Shown piece by piece: positions 28,144 to 37,330 of a stretch of DNA of 64,000 bases. Source of the DNA: Heracleum sosnowskyi (Eukaryota; Streptophyta; Magnoliopsida; Apiales; Apiaceae); NCBI GenBank assembly GCA_030848705.1, contig CM061245.1, forward strand, positions 71,659,564 to 71,723,563, read 5' to 3'. The notes beneath the pieces are model-generated. The model saw nothing but the letters and a program-made list of their open reading frames with translations, made no database searches and was not told the origin of the DNA. Both the position numbers and the translations under genes were made by a program. Every line of letters begins with the position of its first letter. Positions within the stretch are counted from its first letter, which is position 1.

Positions 28144-31100
28144 ATGGCAACTACAACGTTTATTGCTTCTGACTTAGAATTTGTTCCCAACAATTATTCT
28201 GCTCCTGTAGCAAATGAGAACGCACCGGAGGCGTTTCATTTGATTCAGAGGTTCTTGTTAGACTCTGATATTGGTACTGCTTTAACAGCACCATTGAAGC
28301 TGTCTGCGACTCAAATTCGAACTTTTTGGCAGACAGGTACTTATGATAATGGAGGAGAGTCTGGATCTCCATCTATCATTTTTGAGTTTCAAGAAGATGA
28401 ATTTGTTGTTACTCCTACTACTGTTCGTGATGCTTTGGGTCTTGAAGATTTTAATGCTTTCACGATATCTGTTGGTGATTCTGAGTTGGTTAGGATGATG
28501 AGAGAAATCGGCTACTCTGGACCTTTGTCAAAGATAGGTCAACTCAAAAGGCCATTTTTGCGCAAGGAATGGAGCTTCTTTTTCGATTGCATTACTCGGG
28601 CTTTTGGAAAGAAGTGCACCAATTGGGATGCGATTCCCACGGATAGTCTACAGATCGGGTATTCTCTTCTCTATGGCAGTCAATTTGATGTTGCTAGATT
28701 AGTTTTAACTAATATTGGTGAGAAAATGCTAGAGAATAGAAATGTTGTTTATTTCTCTAGGTTTTGTCAATTGATATTCAATTTTTGCTGTCCAAATGTT
28801 GAGATAGTAGAGGATGATGTTATACTTTCGTTTAAACTGCACAAACGTATATTCTCTGACCTTATCAACAAGGACAACAAGAAAGGAGAAGTTGGTCCTT
28901 TACTGTTGCCTGCATCAGTGCAACAATTTCTTGACACTTTACAGCAACAACAAGTCTCAACTGCTGAAGTTGGACCTTCTGAGTCTCAACCACAGAGGTC
29001 AAAGAGATCTAAAGTTCGAGCAGTAAAGTCTGGTTTGCAACCCACTGAAGCTGAGGTATCAAATGTTGATGCTGTGCCTCAGAGACAAAGAATGAAGAAA
29101 AGGCGAGCCCACAGGGCAAAGTCTGTTGCTGCTGCTTCTAGTGTAGACTCAGAAACTGAAGCTGATGAAGAAACTCTTCATCAGAGAAAGAGACGGCTAG
29201 TTGCTGATCAACTTTTTGGTGATATCATTGCCAATCTGGACAAAGAACCTGAGGACACTGAAGCTCCTACATCAGAGAATGAGGAGATTGTGATTACAAC
29301 TGTTCCTTCAAGTACTCCTGCAGTTGTTGTTGAGGAGACTGTTCTAACTGCTGAGGATGCTGCAAATCCTGAAACTCTTCTGATGGATTTTGAAACAGAA
29401 GCTCCTACATCAAAAGCTGATGATGTAGTGGAGGAAGCTGCTGCATACTCTGACAGCAGGATTCTTGATCATGAAGATACTGTACTGGAAGCTGATCAAG
29501 CATCTACTGAGTTAGTAGAACCTATTGCTTCTCACACAGAAATCATTTCTATTGATTTTGAGAAAGGTGATGAAGTTGATCAGATTAGAGTTGATTCAGT
29601 TCCAGAAGCTGTTGCTGTACCTGTAGATGCAACAGATAATGATCATGAGGATATTGTCTTACTTGAAACTTTGCAACAATCAGTTGTTGAGATTGTTCAG
29701 AGAGAAGCAGAGGTTACTGCTCCAGCAAACTCTGATGTTCCTCAAACTGTAGCAGATCAAGTACCTGATGCGACTGCACAGTCAATTGATGAAATCACTG
29801 CTGAAAATGTGCTTGAAGATATTCACAGAGAGGATGACAATGCTGAAGCTAGTCCTTCTCATTCAAACTCTGATATTCAAGTGGAAATTTCTGATATTCA
29901 AGCAAATTCTACTGAAGAAAGGGAAATTCAAAGGGCTGCTTCTGAGCATTATCAGAATATGTACTACAATGCATGGGCTAATGCAGATTGTATCTTTCCA
30001 GCGCAAAGGGCTGCAGATTTCTTATCTGATTCTGTCAAGAAGATTACAAATCCTGATGTTCTTACAAGTTTACAGGCAACTGTTGTTCAAGTCAAATCTC
30101 TCAATAATAGATTTGATGAGAATCAACAGATGTTTACAAATCTGAGGAATGAATTTTCTCTAAGGGATACAACTTTGAAGCTTGACAGATCATTTTATTC
30201 TACACAATTCACGCAGCAAGCCAAGGATTCTGAGGAAATCAAGACAAGGCTTGGAAAAGTTGAGGAGAATCAGGCTGCAATGTTCACTCAATTGAATTCC
30301 ATTTCTACTGCGCTTGAATTGCTGACATCAGTACTAATTTCTGATGATGTCAAAAAGGGGGAGAGTGTACATAATGACAAATGCAAAGATACTCAAACTC
30401 TGAGACGGAGGGATGATGATTCTGCTGATGGTGGAAGCAAGGAATCTGAGAGGCATTTACTTTCTGTTCAAGGGAAAAGAAGATCAAAATTAAATTCTAA
30501 TAGGTTGATAAACTCTGGTAAAGAAATTTCAAACTCTGCCAGTGGTTCAAGACTTAAGAGTTTAATTATTTCAGCCAATCCATTAACTGATGAAGAAATT
30601 GCTACCAAGATGTTTCTAGAAGAACATGGTAATGAAGCTACAGTTGAAGACATGGAAGCTGAAATGCTGAGTCTTGCTGAAGAGCATCAGAAGAAATTGA
30701 AGGATGGTACTTACAAGAAGAAGGAAATCAAGGCTCCTAGAAAGAAAGAAAAAGGAATTGTTATCAAAGAGAATGTAAACTCTGATCAGAGTTTACAGTA
30801 CTCAAGGAGGCCTGTGATTAAAAGTGCTGACAAAGGAAAAGGTAAACTGGTAGAAGAAGAACAGTTACCTAAGAAGATTTTTTCAACCTCTGACATTGCT
30901 CAAGTTGAAACAAGATTAGCAAAATCAACCTCTGACGCTGCTCAAGTTGATGATACTATTGAAGTTAAGCCAGTCTCTGAAAATGCTCAAGCTGTGCAAA
31001 TTCAGCTACCTCCTCAACTCAAAGGTTTCTTAAGACCTGTACTCTCTGAAACTCTGACACTTCAACCTGTGGATTTTTCTCAAACCAGGACTGTACTTGG

Positions 31101-31785
31101 AAAAGAATCTTATGATAAGTCTGGTTTAGGTTCACATAGGGAAAAGAGAATAAATAACAGATCTCAAGACAATATTTCACTGGCAGGATCTGGTATTGTG
31201 AATACACAAGAAAATCTTGATAAGTTAGAATCTGTTCAGTTGATTTTTCACAAGATCTTGAAGAAGCAGTTTCTGTTATACTTCATGAGTGATGGAAGAG
31301 TTTATAGAATTGGAGAATCTGATGTAAATCTCAAATCATGGGAAGAACTTGAATATGTACTTTATCTGTTAAAAGTTAAGAACAGACATACCCATAATGT
31401 TGCTCAAATCTTAAAAGAAAAGATGCTGAGATCAAAAGTGATGCTTGGAGGAGGAGAAGTCTCAAATGCTTATATTCCAAAGTATAGAGATCATACTGGA
31501 AAATTGGTGGAGATGAAGAGAAACAGTGCTAGATTTAAAACTGCACTGGGATTAAAAGTCTTAGAATTCAACTTAGAGTCAAATAAAGCTCAGTACATTC
31601 GGCTAGGGAATGATATGAAGAAGAACAGTATCTATTCTCTGAGGGCTGCCATATATCAAACTGGTGAAGGAGATCCAGAGTATAAGGAGCTGAAAGAGAT
31701 TATGATAGCTGAACTTGAGAATGCTGAGAGAAGACTGCTGATTGATTATCTCAGGACTGTACCTGATATTGAAGAAGTCAAGTAA
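28144..31785 (+). CDS. copia2 third gene, env-like position, 1213 aa
   Basis: Intact counterpart of the 1220-aa protein, seven residues shorter because SGKEISN occurs once. Same order: N-terminal conserved domain, basic patches, acidic middle rich in Glu/Val/Asp, coiled coil, DDVKKGES, C-terminal domain with YFMSDGRVYRIG. AAAAAGGGGGAGAG (30352-30365), which encodes KKGE, looks like an internal polypurine tract. No membrane segment or signal peptide seen. Function unknown; env-like refers only to position. Confidence 0.88.
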   Translation: MATTTFIASDLEFVPNNYSAPVANENAPEAFHLIQRFLLDSDIGTALTAPLKLSATQIRTFWQTGTYDNGGESGSPSIIFEFQEDEFVVTPTTVRDALGLEDFNAFTISVGDSELVRMMREIGYSGPLSKIGQLKRPFLRKEWSFFFDCITRAFGKKCTNWDAIPTDSLQIGYSLLYGSQFDVARLVLTNIGEKMLENRNVVYFSRFCQLIFNFCCPNVEIVEDDVILSFKLHKRIFSDLINKDNKKGEVGPLLLPASVQQFLDTLQQQQVSTAEVGPSESQPQRSKRSKVRAVKSGLQPTEAEVSNVDAVPQRQRMKKRRAHRAKSVAAASSVDSETEADEETLHQRKRRLVADQLFGDIIANLDKEPEDTEAPTSENEEIVITTVPSSTPAVVVEETVLTAEDAANPETLLMDFETEAPTSKADDVVEEAAAYSDSRILDHEDTVLEADQASTELVEPIASHTEIISIDFEKGDEVDQIRVDSVPEAVAVPVDATDNDHEDIVLLETLQQSVVEIVQREAEVTAPANSDVPQTVADQVPDATAQSIDEITAENVLEDIHREDDNAEASPSHSNSDIQVEISDIQANSTEEREIQRAASEHYQNMYYNAWANADCIFPAQRAADFLSDSVKKITNPDVLTSLQATVVQVKSLNNRFDENQQMFTNLRNEFSLRDTTLKLDRSFYSTQFTQQAKDSEEIKTRLGKVEENQAAMFTQLNSISTALELLTSVLISDDVKKGESVHNDKCKDTQTLRRRDDDSADGGSKESERHLLSVQGKRRSKLNSNRLINSGKEISNSASGSRLKSLIISANPLTDEEIATKMFLEEHGNEATVEDMEAEMLSLAEEHQKKLKDGTYKKKEIKAPRKKEKGIVIKENVNSDQSLQYSRRPVIKSADKGKGKLVEEEQLPKKIFSTSDIAQVETRLAKSTSDAAQVDDTIEVKPVSENAQAVQIQLPPQLKGFLRPVLSETLTLQPVDFSQTRTVLGKESYDKSGLGSHREKRINNRSQDNISLAGSGIVNTQENLDKLESVQLIFHKILKKQFLLYFMSDGRVYRIGESDVNLKSWEELEYVLYLLKVKNRHTHNVAQILKEKMLRSKVMLGGGEVSNAYIPKYRDHTGKLVEMKRNSARFKTALGLKVLEFNLESNKAQYIRLGNDMKKNSIYSLRAAIYQTGEGDPEYKELKEIMIAELENAERRLLIDYLRTVPDIEEVK
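30775..30796. repeat. 22-base palindrome of the family word inside the third gene (outer copy)
   Basis: gtaaactctga and tcagagtttac back to back, as at 13341-13362. Confidence 0.9.
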
Positions 31786-31893
31786 AGTCTGACTGTAAGT
31801 TTTTAATATTTTCTATTCTAAATTTAAACTCTGTTTTAAATTAAACTCTGTTATATGTTAAACACTGCATTTGTTAAATGGTTTTGACATCAT

Positions 31894-31958
31894 CAATTAT
31901 ATGTTTAACTTGTACATTTTATTATGAACAAGTTGGGGGAGATTGTTAGATATAATTG
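31894..31958 (+). repeat. stem bracketing the polypurine tract of copia2
   Basis: caattatat (31894-31902) pairs perfectly with atataattg (31950-31958) inside the LTR start. The loop of about 47 bases contains the polypurine tract and the LTR border. A/T-rich, so chance is possible. Confidence 0.45.
31929..31943 (+). other. copia2 polypurine tract
   Basis: caagttgggggagat directly before the 3' LTR; primer for plus-strand DNA synthesis. Confidence 0.85.
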
Positions 31959-32489
31959 CTAATGTTTGTTTATCAGTGTTTAAGCAACAGGTACTGACAA
32001 GAGTTTATCAGAAGCCAGTCAGAGTTTAGTTAAACTCTGACAGGGTGAAGAGTTTAATTGAAGCCGGTCAGAGTTTATTTAAAGTCTGACAAGGTGATAG
32101 TTGAGTTAGCTGTCGGTGCTGAATTGAAGATTCTAGAAGCAATGTATTCTGAAGATGGAAAGAAGCAGAATATATTGATACAACTAAGGAAACAGAATGG
32201 AAGATAAGAAGCAATCCTTAATTGATAAGTTTTGTATAGCTAACTTGTAGGAATATCAATTAGATAAGGATTGTATGTAGCTGTGTACTATATAAACACA
32301 GATAGGTTATCCCTAGAAGGGGCGCGATTATTGATATATTATTCTTGTAACCTAGAAGCTCTTTGTGATTCATTAACATCATAAAGAGAGAAGCTGTTAA
32401 TATAAATACAGTTTATTGATTCATAAACAGTGTTCTTAATTGTCGTTATTTTCATACATACTTGATTATATTGTGTATTCGGCCTAACA
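31944..32489 (+). repeat. copia2 3' LTR
   Basis: 546 bp, same limits as the 5' LTR, TATA box at 32289-32296. Confidence 0.95.
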
Positions 32490-32494
32490 ACCTC
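32490..32494. repeat. TSD of copia2, right copy (acctc)
   Basis: Matches 6723-6727. Confidence 0.95.
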
Positions 32495-33414
32495 CACTTC
32501 TACTCTTCTCTAGAACTTGGCCGAGAGCTTCAATGGTGGGGGGGGGGTGATGTTTTTGATTTTTTTCTTTTGTTTAATTACTTTGTGATAATATTATATT
32601 TTGGTGGTCAAACATTGGTGAGTCATAGTCCTTGATGTCCTCTTCTTGCGACACTTGTCAAGCATGCACTGGCTCCGTTAAAGTAACTTTACTGGTTCGT
32701 TTCCTTTCACATGGATGATCCAAATGTTGCATTCCTCGAACTAATCTTGTTACATGTTACTTCCATGTCTATATTTAATCATGTACGTTCTTGATATCTC
32801 TAATTCTTTTATTAATCCATATCCATAGAATTGATAATCTAAACCCTTCAATATTCCCAAATAATGATTAATCCGTCCGTTAATGGTGAAATTTCGGAGA
32901 AAACAGAAATGCTATTTTTCCAATTCTGACAGCTTTTGCATTCCTTCATTTACATCGTAGATCACTAATACGACTTTGAAAGTTTATTACATCGCCCCAT
33001 ATATAGTGTGGTGTGATCCCATTCTTACCTTAAGGAATCTACTATTCACCATAATCATTTGGATCAATATCCGTTCCAATATTCCTGGTTTATTTCCTCT
33101 TTATTTCTTGTACTTAGACAATGTTATAGAGCTTTCTCGGGCATACACTATCTTGTTTACGGAGTTGTCGGATGCATACCAGATATCGATTTGGATGACA
33201 TTAAAATACTTTTCTTCCTTGGGGTGTTATATTCTTATTTTCCAGAGAGATTATTCTTATCTAAATGGTCAGTCCATTCTCACTATTCACAAAATACTTG
33301 AAAACTGAAATCCATATTCATTTCATAACTTGATTCTCAATTCATTACCACTATTCATATATACATCAACATATAATAAAAGTTTTAATTCTACCCAAAA
33401 TCTGGGGTCTTACA
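32495..33414 (-). mobile_element. Ty3/gypsy LTR, outer piece
   Basis: On the minus strand it starts TGTAAGACCCCAGATTTTGG at 33414, similar to the start of the solo LTR at 43249 (TGTAATAACCCGAATTTTTGG-like, then AATTAAAACTTTT in both). It borders copia3 pol at 33415 in the middle of the protease region, so it lies inside copia3. aagct (33415-33419) is the expected TSD, with its partner left of the window. Two overlapping small ORFs at 32976-33308 look like chance. Confidence 0.7.
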
Positions 33415-34618
33415 AAGCTAGCCCTAGCATTACCTTTGGAGATGACAGCAAAGGTTTTACTAAGGAATATGGCTTGATTTCAAAGGATAATGTCATCATT
33501 GATCAAGTAGCACTGGTTGACGGACTTAAGCACAACTTGTTGAGTATCAGTCAACTGTGTGACAAAGGTTTCTCAGTCTCATTCAACTAAGGAGCCTCTG
33601 TTGTATCCAGCAAGGAGAACAAAAATGTGGTGCTGACAGGATACCGAAAAGGTAATGTATACATAGCCGACTTCAACTTTACAAGTTCTGAGTCCATCAC
33701 TTGTTTTTGAGTAAAGCAAGCAAGGATGAAAGTTGGCTCTGGCACAAAAGACTGTCACATTTGAACTTCAAATCTATGAATGAGTTGGTAAGAAGAGACC
33801 TAGTAAGAGGACGTCCTCAACTGGAATTCTCCAAGGATGGACTTTGTGATGCTTGCCAGAAAGGGAAGCAGAAAAAGATTTCTTTCAGAAGCAAGCTGGA
33901 TTCATCAATTGATCAACCTTTACAGCTGTTGCATATGGACTTATTTGGACCAGTAAATGTCATGTCAATCTCAAAGAAAAGATATTGCCTTGTGATTGTG
34001 GATGATTTCTCTAAATTCACATGGGCTTATTTTCCGCACTCCAAAGATGGGGCAAGTGAAATCATAATCAATCACATCAAGGCTGCCAACAATCATCCTG
34101 ATCTCAAAGTAAGAAGAATCAGGAGTGATAATGGCACTGAGTTCAAGAATTCCACAATGAGGCTGTTTTGTGAGGAAAATGGAATCATTCATGAGTTCTC
34201 TGCAGCAAGGACACCACAACAAAATGGAGTGGTAGAGAGGAAAAACAGAACTCTTATTGAAGATGCAAGAACAATGCTAGGAGAATCAAAGTTACCTACT
34301 TATTTCTGGGCTAAAGCAGTTAACACGGCATGTTTCACTCAAAATATCTCTTTGATCAACCAAGCAAAAGGAATGACTCCATATCAGCTGCTCAAAGGAA
34401 GGAAACCATCCTTGAATTTTCTACATGGCTTTGGATGCAAATGTTATGTACTTAGAAATCAAGGTGAAAATCTTGGAAAGTTTGAATCCAAGGCAGATGA
34501 AGCCACTTTTGTGGGATATGCAGCTGGAAAAGCCTACAGGGTTTTTAATCATAGAATCAACATTGTTATGGAATCTGTACATGTTGTTTCTGATGATGCC
34601 AGAATACAGGGTCTTACT
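33415..34618 (+). pseudogene. pol: copia3 pol, protease end and integrase, broken
   Basis: Begins within the protease domain (ITFGDDSKGF, LVDGLKHNLLSIS). TAA at 33588-33590 replaces the Gln codon found in copia4. A one-base loss near 33703-33706 shifts the frame. Integrase then reads on from about 33707: HHCC (WLWHKRLSHLN, CDAC), core D (MDLFGPVNV), D (RRIRSDNGTEF) and E (GVVERKNRT). Cut by the hAT-type element after the C-terminal part of integrase (VHVVSDDARIQG). All integrase catalytic residues survive, but the gene is dead. Confidence 0.88.
34611..34618. repeat. 8-bp TSD of the hAT-type element (gtcttact), left
   Basis: gtcttact here and at 37331-37338; copia4 has one uninterrupted copy of the same coding stretch. 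Confidence 0.92.
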
Positions 34619-34847
34619 TAGGGATGGCAAAAAAATCCGATCCGACGGATACCCGATCCGAAACCCGAAATTTTGGATATCCGAAATCCGGTTTTTTGGA
34701 TTTGGATTTAATTTTCAGACCCGAAAATTTTCGGGTTTGGATTTGGATTTTATGATACCCGATCCGATACCCGATCCGAAATCCGAAATCCGATCCAAAC
34801 CCGATCCAAACCCGAAACCCGAAAAATACCCATATAATATATATATA

Positions 34848-35047
34848 TCTATACTATATTATTAAAGACGAAACATTAAAAGTTTTAGTCGGTCGGTCGG
34901 TCGGTATTTGGGCCGGGCCTATCTATAATTTGGGTCGGGTCTATCTATAATCAATTTATTTATGACCAATTTTTTTTAGCTAAAACACATTACCTATTTT
35001 ATATATTTTTCTAAACAAAACAACTTATCTTCTAAAATTAAAATAGG

Positions 35048-35112
<65 letters not shown>

Positions 35113-35465
35113 GGTAATATTATTACATATTTATAACTGATTACCTTTTTCAGCAAAAACACATTATTTGTTCTACATTTTCTAATTAAAAAAACTCATC
35201 TTCTAAACATAACACATGAAAAATAAATATGTAATGGTAATATTGTTATATGTAATTATTAATAAATAACCACTTACCCTTTTTAGCTAAACACATAACC
35301 TTTTTTATTTTTTTCTAACTTAAACAACTAATAATTTTCTAAAAGTAACACGAGCAACATATATATAAAAAGGTAATATAATTTTATATTTTTTCAGCTA
35401 AAATACATTATCTATTTTATATATTTTTCTAATCAAAACAACTCATCTTCTAAAAATAAAATAGG

Positions 35466-35518
<53 letters not shown>

Positions 35519-36316
35519 GGTAATATTATTACATACTTATAACTGATTACCTTTTCAGCAAAAACACATTATTTGTTCTACATTTTATAACTAAAACAAC
35601 TCATCTTCTAAATATAACACATTAAAAATAAATATGTAATGATAATATTGTTATATATAATTATTAATAAATAACCACTTACCCTTTTCAGCTAAACACA
35701 CAACCTTTTTTATTTTTTTTCTAAATTAAACAACTAATTTTCTAAAAGTAACACGAGCAACATATATATAAAAAGGTAATATAATTTTATATTTTCTAAT
35801 TTAAACAACTAATTTTCTAAAAGTAACATGGGCAACATATATATTAATGTAATATAATTTTATATAATTATTAATAAGTAACTAACTGTCTTTTTAAGGA
35901 CATTTGCTGTTATATATTTTTTAAGTAAAACAACTCATATTCGAATTAAAAATAACACGAGCAAAATATAGATATAATGACAATATTATTATAGTAAACT
36001 TATAAAATCCAGGTGTAATATAATTTTTATAACATACAATTTAAATAAGATAATTAATAAAAAAATAAAAGTAATGGCGTATGTTAGACGAAACTCGGTA
36101 CATTACGGAGCACATATGTTGTTATTTGCACTTTTGTCACATTTAAAGTTTTTAAGAGCAAATAAATACAGACCGTTAGATCTATTATTTAAAAATATGT
36201 TATATTTTAATATCTAAAATACTACTAAAGATTACGTCAATAATTTATTAAATTAAATTATTTGTATTATTAATAAAATAATAAAGAAAACCGTGCATCG
36301 CACGTGACATAAGCTA

Positions 36317-36317
<1 letters not shown>
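34848..36317 (+). mobile_element. non-autonomous Helitron-like element, about 1.47 kb
   Basis: Starts TCTATACTATATTATTAAAG (34848), ends in a hairpin CGTGC-atc-GCACG (about 36292-36304) followed within about 10 bases by CTAG (36314-36317). It sits between A and T with no target duplication. These are the structural marks of Helitrons, and the TC...ATTATTAAAG start is common in dicot Helitrons. No Rep/helicase gene. Contains a roughly 417-bp tandem duplication (about 34979-35396 and 35397-35815) and long TA runs. Confidence 0.75.
34979..35815. repeat. 417-bp direct duplication with TA microsatellites inside the Helitron-like element
   Basis: ttttatatatttttctaa...aaaataggtaatata is repeated at the two positions, each unit with its own TA run (35049-35110 and 35469-35516). 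The second unit is diverged and slightly rearranged at its end. Confidence 0.7.
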
Positions 36318-36385
<68 letters not shown>

Positions 36386-36386
36386 A
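36318..36386. repeat. (TA)n then (AG)n microsatellite
   Basis: About 43 bases of TA followed by about 25 of AG at the Helitron border. Confidence 0.9.
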
Positions 36387-36397
36387 TTAAGTTCTAT

Positions 36398-36775
36398 GAA
36401 GACCACCTTTTTTGTGGAGACGTGGAGACCACATACGTTCTGCAATCTAAATTTGGCAAAATAGATCATATTTTGTAATCAAAAATTTTCAAAACGTACT
36501 GTTTTGCAAAGTATATTCTATGAAAATCACTATTTCATTAAAAATCTTGAAAATCATGTAAGTTCTGCAAACTAAACATGAATGTTCTGCAAACCGAACA
36601 TGTTTTGCAGAATAATATGTTTTGCTATGTTTTGGTTGCGAAACATTTATAATTTTAAAGATTTTAAATGAAAATAGTTATTTTCATATAACATAATTTA
36701 TAAAATATTATATTTTGCTAAATTTAGATTGTAGAACGTATGTGGTCTCCAGGTCTCCACAAAAAAGGTGGTTTC
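36398..36775. mobile_element. foldback MITE-like element
   Basis: Long terminal inverted repeats of about 60 bases: ccaccttttttgtggagac at about 36403 pairs with its reverse complement at about 36754-36772. The pairing continues through cacatacgttctgcaatcta and its partner around 36723. The loop holds tandem-like tgttctgcaaac and tgttttgcag motifs. No ORF. Superfamily not settled, because the TSD is unclear in the A/T-rich flanks. Confidence 0.65.
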
Positions 36776-37330
36776 CGTATATATGGGTAGCATAATAACA
36801 TTCTAGAGCACACCCTTTTACATAAAGTCTCGTAACACATCATTTAAAAAAAATTTGTAACACATATATATAAAAATATCATTTTAAAAATATTTAAATA
36901 GAATTTCTATCTGGATTCTGGACTTTGGAGTAAATGACTAAATGAGTAATAGTGTAATACTGCGAGTCTGCGACTACAATAGCCTATATATATTAATATT
37001 AAACATTCACATTGTTATTCTTGACAGTTGAATGATTCATTGTATTGCAGAATTTAATCTGAATTTTTTGATTTAAAATTCGGGTTTCGGGTATCCATAT
37101 CCAGTCCAAATTAAATTTTCGGGTTTCGGGTATCCAAATCCAAATCCTATCCGAAATATTTCTGGATTTCGGATATACCCGAATCCGATCCGAAATCCAT
37201 TGGATCGGAATTGGATTTCAGTTTTCGGGTATTTTTCGGGTTCGGATCGGGTTTGGGTACGGTAAAAAATTTCGGGTTTGGATTTGGATTTTGCCAAATC
37301 CGACCCGATCCGACCCGATTGCCATCCCTA

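Larger units (their letters stand above)
6728..32489 (+). mobile_element. copia2: complete Sirevirus-type copia element, split by an inverted copy of itself
   Basis: Structure: LTR (6728-7273), primer site, gag, pol, long intergenic region with an antisense ORF, env-like gene, polypurine tract, LTR (31944-32489). Both LTRs are 546 bp; by eye I see one difference (6967 g versus 32183 a). The TSD acctc is perfect. Without the nested copy and one gtgtg duplication the element is about 12.9 kb. All three large genes would be open apart from the insertion, so it was probably active recently. Gag with three knuckles, the third gene and GGGGGAGAT next to the 3' LTR place it in the Sirevirus branch. 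Confidence 0.95.
34619..37330. mobile_element. non-autonomous hAT-type DNA transposon, 2712 bp
   Basis: Perfect 12-base terminal inverted repeats TAGGGATGGCAA (34619-34630) and TTGCCATCCCTA (37319-37330), with an 8-bp TSD, which is diagnostic of the hAT superfamily. Both ends are packed with short subterminal repeats of acccgaaa/tcgggttt and gatccga (34640-34830 and 37080-37320). These give the pattern of GFGF/PNPNP in shadow ORFs. No transposase is present. The inside is filled by a Helitron-like element and a foldback MITE. Confidence 0.88.

Noticed and set aside
32976..33308. Two overlapping frames (110 and 80 aa) before copia3
   Set aside because: They lie in gypsy LTR sequence, overlap each other and show no domain.
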